Positions 62,001-64,000 of a stretch of 64,000 nucleotides of DNA are shown in pieces. How positions within the stretch are numbered: position 1 is the stretch's first letter; the number at the start of each line of letters is the position of its first letter. The position numbers and the translations under genes are program-made. Under the pieces are notes generated by a model, which saw nothing but the letters and a program-made list of their open reading frames with translations, was not told the DNA's origin and searched no databases. The DNA is from QZKY01 sp963666295 (GTDB taxonomy: Bacteria > Pseudomonadota > Gammaproteobacteria > Burkholderiales > Burkholderiaceae_D), in the NCBI GenBank assembly GCA_963666295.1, contig OY762707.1, positions 1,674,001 to 1,738,000 on the forward strand, given 5' to 3'.

Positions 62001-63461
62001 ATGCATACCAAAACCATTAAAGAACTTTCGACGATGCTGCAGGCCAAACAGGTTTCGGCGACGGAGTTGGCAAAACTGTTTCTTTCTCGTATTCAGCAGA
62101 GCGATCTGAATGCTTTTCTGCATGTGGACGAAGGCCTGACCTTGCTGCAGGCTCAGGCGGCTGATGCGCGTCTTTCGAAGGGAGAGGCTACAGCGCTGAC
62201 GGGCGTCCCAATTGCGCACAAGGACATTTTCGTGACCCGCGACTGGCGCTCGACAGCCGGCTCAAAGATGCTGGAAAACTACGTTAGCCCCTTTGATGCG
62301 ACGGTGGTGGAAAAAGCGATAGCGGCAGGAGCGGTTAACCTGGGCAAGCTGAATTGCGACGAGTTTGCGATGGGTTCAGCCAACGAAAATTCCTATTTTG
62401 GGCCGGTGAAAAATCCGTGGGACAAACAGGCTGTCCCAGGCGGTTCTTCCGGCGGTTCAGCCGCTGCGATTGCTGCGCGCCTGACACCGGCGACGACAGC
62501 GACGGATACGGGTGGCTCGATTCGACAGCCTGCGGCGTTTTGCGGGGTGACAGGGTTAAAACCGACTTATGGGCGCGTGTCGCGTTACGGCATGATTGCT
62601 TACGCCTCTTCGCTGGATCAGGGTGGACCGATTGCAAAAACGGCGGAGGATTGTGCGCTGTTGCTGAACATGATGGCGGGCTTTGATGTGCGAGACTCGA
62701 CCAGCGTTGAGCGTGCAGAGGAAAATTTTACGCAGAATTTGAATGCGCCGTTGCAAGGCGTACGCATCGGCGTGCCGAAAGAATACTTTGGTGAAGGCTT
62801 GGCGAGCGATGTTGAACAGTCGGTGCGCAGCGCACTGGCTGAATATGAAAAGCTGGGCGCGGTGCTGGTGGATATTTCACTGCCGAATACCTCGCTTTCG
62901 ATTCCGGCTTATTACGTGATTGCGCCAGCGGAAGCTTCATCCAACCTGTCGCGTTTTGACGGTGTGCGTTATGGTCATCGCGCTGCAGAATATGCGGATT
63001 TGCAGGATATGTACCGCAAGACCCGCGCCGAAGGTTTTGGCGAAGAAGTGCAGCGCCGCATTTTGATCGGCAGCTATGTGTTGTGCCACGGTTATTACGA
63101 TGCCTACTATTTGCAGGCGCAACGCATTCGCCGCCTGATCGCGCAGGATTATCGGCAGGCATTCGACCAGTGCGACGTCATCATGGGGCCGGTGGCACCC
63201 ACCGTGGCCTGGAATATCGGTGAAAAAGCAGACGATCCGGTTGCCAATTATCTGGCCGATATTTTTACGCTTTCCACCAATCTGGCGGGGTTGCCGGGCA
63301 TGTCGATTCCGTGCGGTTTCGGGCAGGGCGAGTCGAACCAGCACCGTCCGGTAGGACTGCAATTGACCGGCAACTATTTTGATGAAGCGCGACTGCTGAA
63401 CGTGGCGCACCAGTTCCAGCAAGCGACGGATTGGCACTTGCGTGCGCCGTCCGGGGTTTGA
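62001..63461 (+). CDS. gatA: Asp-tRNA(Asn)/Glu-tRNA(Gln) amidotransferase subunit A
   Basis: 486 residues, amidase-signature glutaminase that supplies ammonia. The Ser-cisSer-Lys triad is visible: Lys in GVPIAHKDIFVTRDW, and the serines in PGGSSGGSAAAIAA and TDTGGSIRQPAAFCG. Followed after 14 bases by gatB. Confidence 0.97.
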   Translation: MHTKTIKELSTMLQAKQVSATELAKLFLSRIQQSDLNAFLHVDEGLTLLQAQAADARLSKGEATALTGVPIAHKDIFVTRDWRSTAGSKMLENYVSPFDATVVEKAIAAGAVNLGKLNCDEFAMGSANENSYFGPVKNPWDKQAVPGGSSGGSAAAIAARLTPATTATDTGGSIRQPAAFCGVTGLKPTYGRVSRYGMIAYASSLDQGGPIAKTAEDCALLLNMMAGFDVRDSTSVERAEENFTQNLNAPLQGVRIGVPKEYFGEGLASDVEQSVRSALAEYEKLGAVLVDISLPNTSLSIPAYYVIAPAEASSNLSRFDGVRYGHRAAEYADLQDMYRKTRAEGFGEEVQRRILIGSYVLCHGYYDAYYLQAQRIRRLIAQDYRQAFDQCDVIMGPVAPTVAWNIGEKADDPVANYLADIFTLSTNLAGLPGMSIPCGFGQGESNQHRPVGLQLTGNYFDEARLLNVAHQFQQATDWHLRAPSGV

Positions 63462-63475
63462 GGGGGAGAAAGAAT

Positions 63476-64000
63476 ATGCAATGGGAAGTGGTGATTGGTC
63501 TGGAAACGCATGCGCAGCTTTCAACCAGGTCAAAAATTTTCAGTGGCGCGTCAACGGCGTTCGGCGCGGCACCAAACGAACAAGCTTGCGCGGTTGATCT
63601 GGCGCTGCCGGGCGTGCTGCCGGTGATGAATCGGGCTGCGGTGGAAAAAGCCATACAGTTCGGGTTGGCTGTCGGGGCAAAAATTGCGCCGCAATCAGTT
63701 TTTGCGCGCAAGAATTATTTTTATCCTGATTTGCCCAAGGGATACCAGATCAGCCAATATGAGCAACCCGTTGTTGAGGGTGGCAAGCTCTCGTTCATGC
63801 TGGAAAAGAATGGCAAGCCAGAAAGGCATTCGGTGGCGTTGACGCGCGCGCATCTGGAAGAAGATGCGGGCAAATCCCTGCATGAAGACTATCAGGGTAT
63901 GAGCGGCATTGATCTGAACCGTGCTGGCACACCGTTGCTGGAAATCGTCACCGAACCGGACATGCGCAGTGCCACCGAAGCAGTCGCTTATGCGCGGGCA
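63476..64000 (+). CDS. gatB: Asp-tRNA(Asn)/Glu-tRNA(Gln) amidotransferase subunit B, N-terminal part
   Basis: Runs off the window after 175 codons. The kinase/transamidase domain begins WEVVIGLETHAQLSTRSKIF and continues RKNYFYPDLPKGYQISQYEQ, LTRAHLEEDAGKS and GTPLLEIVTEPDM, all hallmarks of GatB. GGGGGAG lies before the ATG. Confidence 0.97.
   Translation, partial: MQWEVVIGLETHAQLSTRSKIFSGASTAFGAAPNEQACAVDLALPGVLPVMNRAAVEKAIQFGLAVGAKIAPQSVFARKNYFYPDLPKGYQISQYEQPVVEGGKLSFMLEKNGKPERHSVALTRAHLEEDAGKSLHEDYQGMSGIDLNRAGTPLLEIVTEPDMRSATEAVAYARA

Overview
The window is 64 kb of bacterial chromosome, almost certainly from a betaproteobacterium of the order Burkholderiales. The gene orders support this: gyrA-serC-pheA-hisC-tyrA-aroA-cmk-rpsA-ihfB-lapA-lapB; mreB-mreC-mreD-mrdA-rodA-rlpA divergent from gatCAB; ruvX-pyrR-pyrB with a degenerate dihydroorotase; and ompA-ubiG-gph. 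An Oxalobacteraceae-like host is my best guess from the oxalate/formate-type MFS transporter next to fdhD. The genus cannot be fixed from sequence reading alone.

Layout. 1-5.4 kb: the 5' end of metG, apbC/mrp, then a ModE-like regulator divergent from an OFA-family MFS transporter, followed by fdhD (a formate/oxalate-flavoured module). 5.4-7.9 kb: an OmpA-like lipoprotein, gltX, and a tRNA cluster (Ala-GGC and two identical Glu-TTC). 7.9-16.5 kb: more accessory material, with a CBS-pair protein, a calcium-loop protein, a Cache-HAMP-GGDEF-EAL protein, two tandemly duplicated small unknown proteins, and acuI divergent from a GntR/FadR regulator across a perfect long palindrome. 16.5-23 kb: a MoxR/VWA pair, a hydantoinase-A-like protein paired with an HDAC-family amidohydrolase, and a PPi-type phosphofructokinase. 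23-28.6 kb: tRNA-Arg(ACG), small unknowns, a YecA-like protein, a thioesterase, ETF-ubiquinone oxidoreductase, gph and ubiG. 28.6-30 kb: one IS110-family (IS1111-like) element inserted between ubiG and ompA.

30-64 kb is mostly core genome. It carries ompA and gyrA, serine/aromatic amino acid/histidine biosynthesis (serC to aroA), cmk, rpsA, ihfB, the LPS-assembly lapAB pair, a glycosyltransferase, an acyl-CoA ligase, a ComEA-like protein, yqgE-ruvX-pyrR-pyrB-pyrX, apaH, a DUF484 protein with xerC, dksA, the rod-shape/elongasome operon and gatCAB (gatB runs off the end).

The most interesting signal is in the IS element. The 245-nt non-coding stretch downstream of its transposase contains two short segments that match the two element/host junctions. 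They are arranged around a small hairpin, and each would pair with a different target strand, as expected of a bridge/seeker guide RNA. Other points of note are GyrA with Gln at position 83, a ghost copy of the hisC tail, a dihydroorotase without its metal-binding HxH, the hydantoinase/HDAC pair, and a perfect 31-bp operator-like palindrome between acuI and its divergent regulator.
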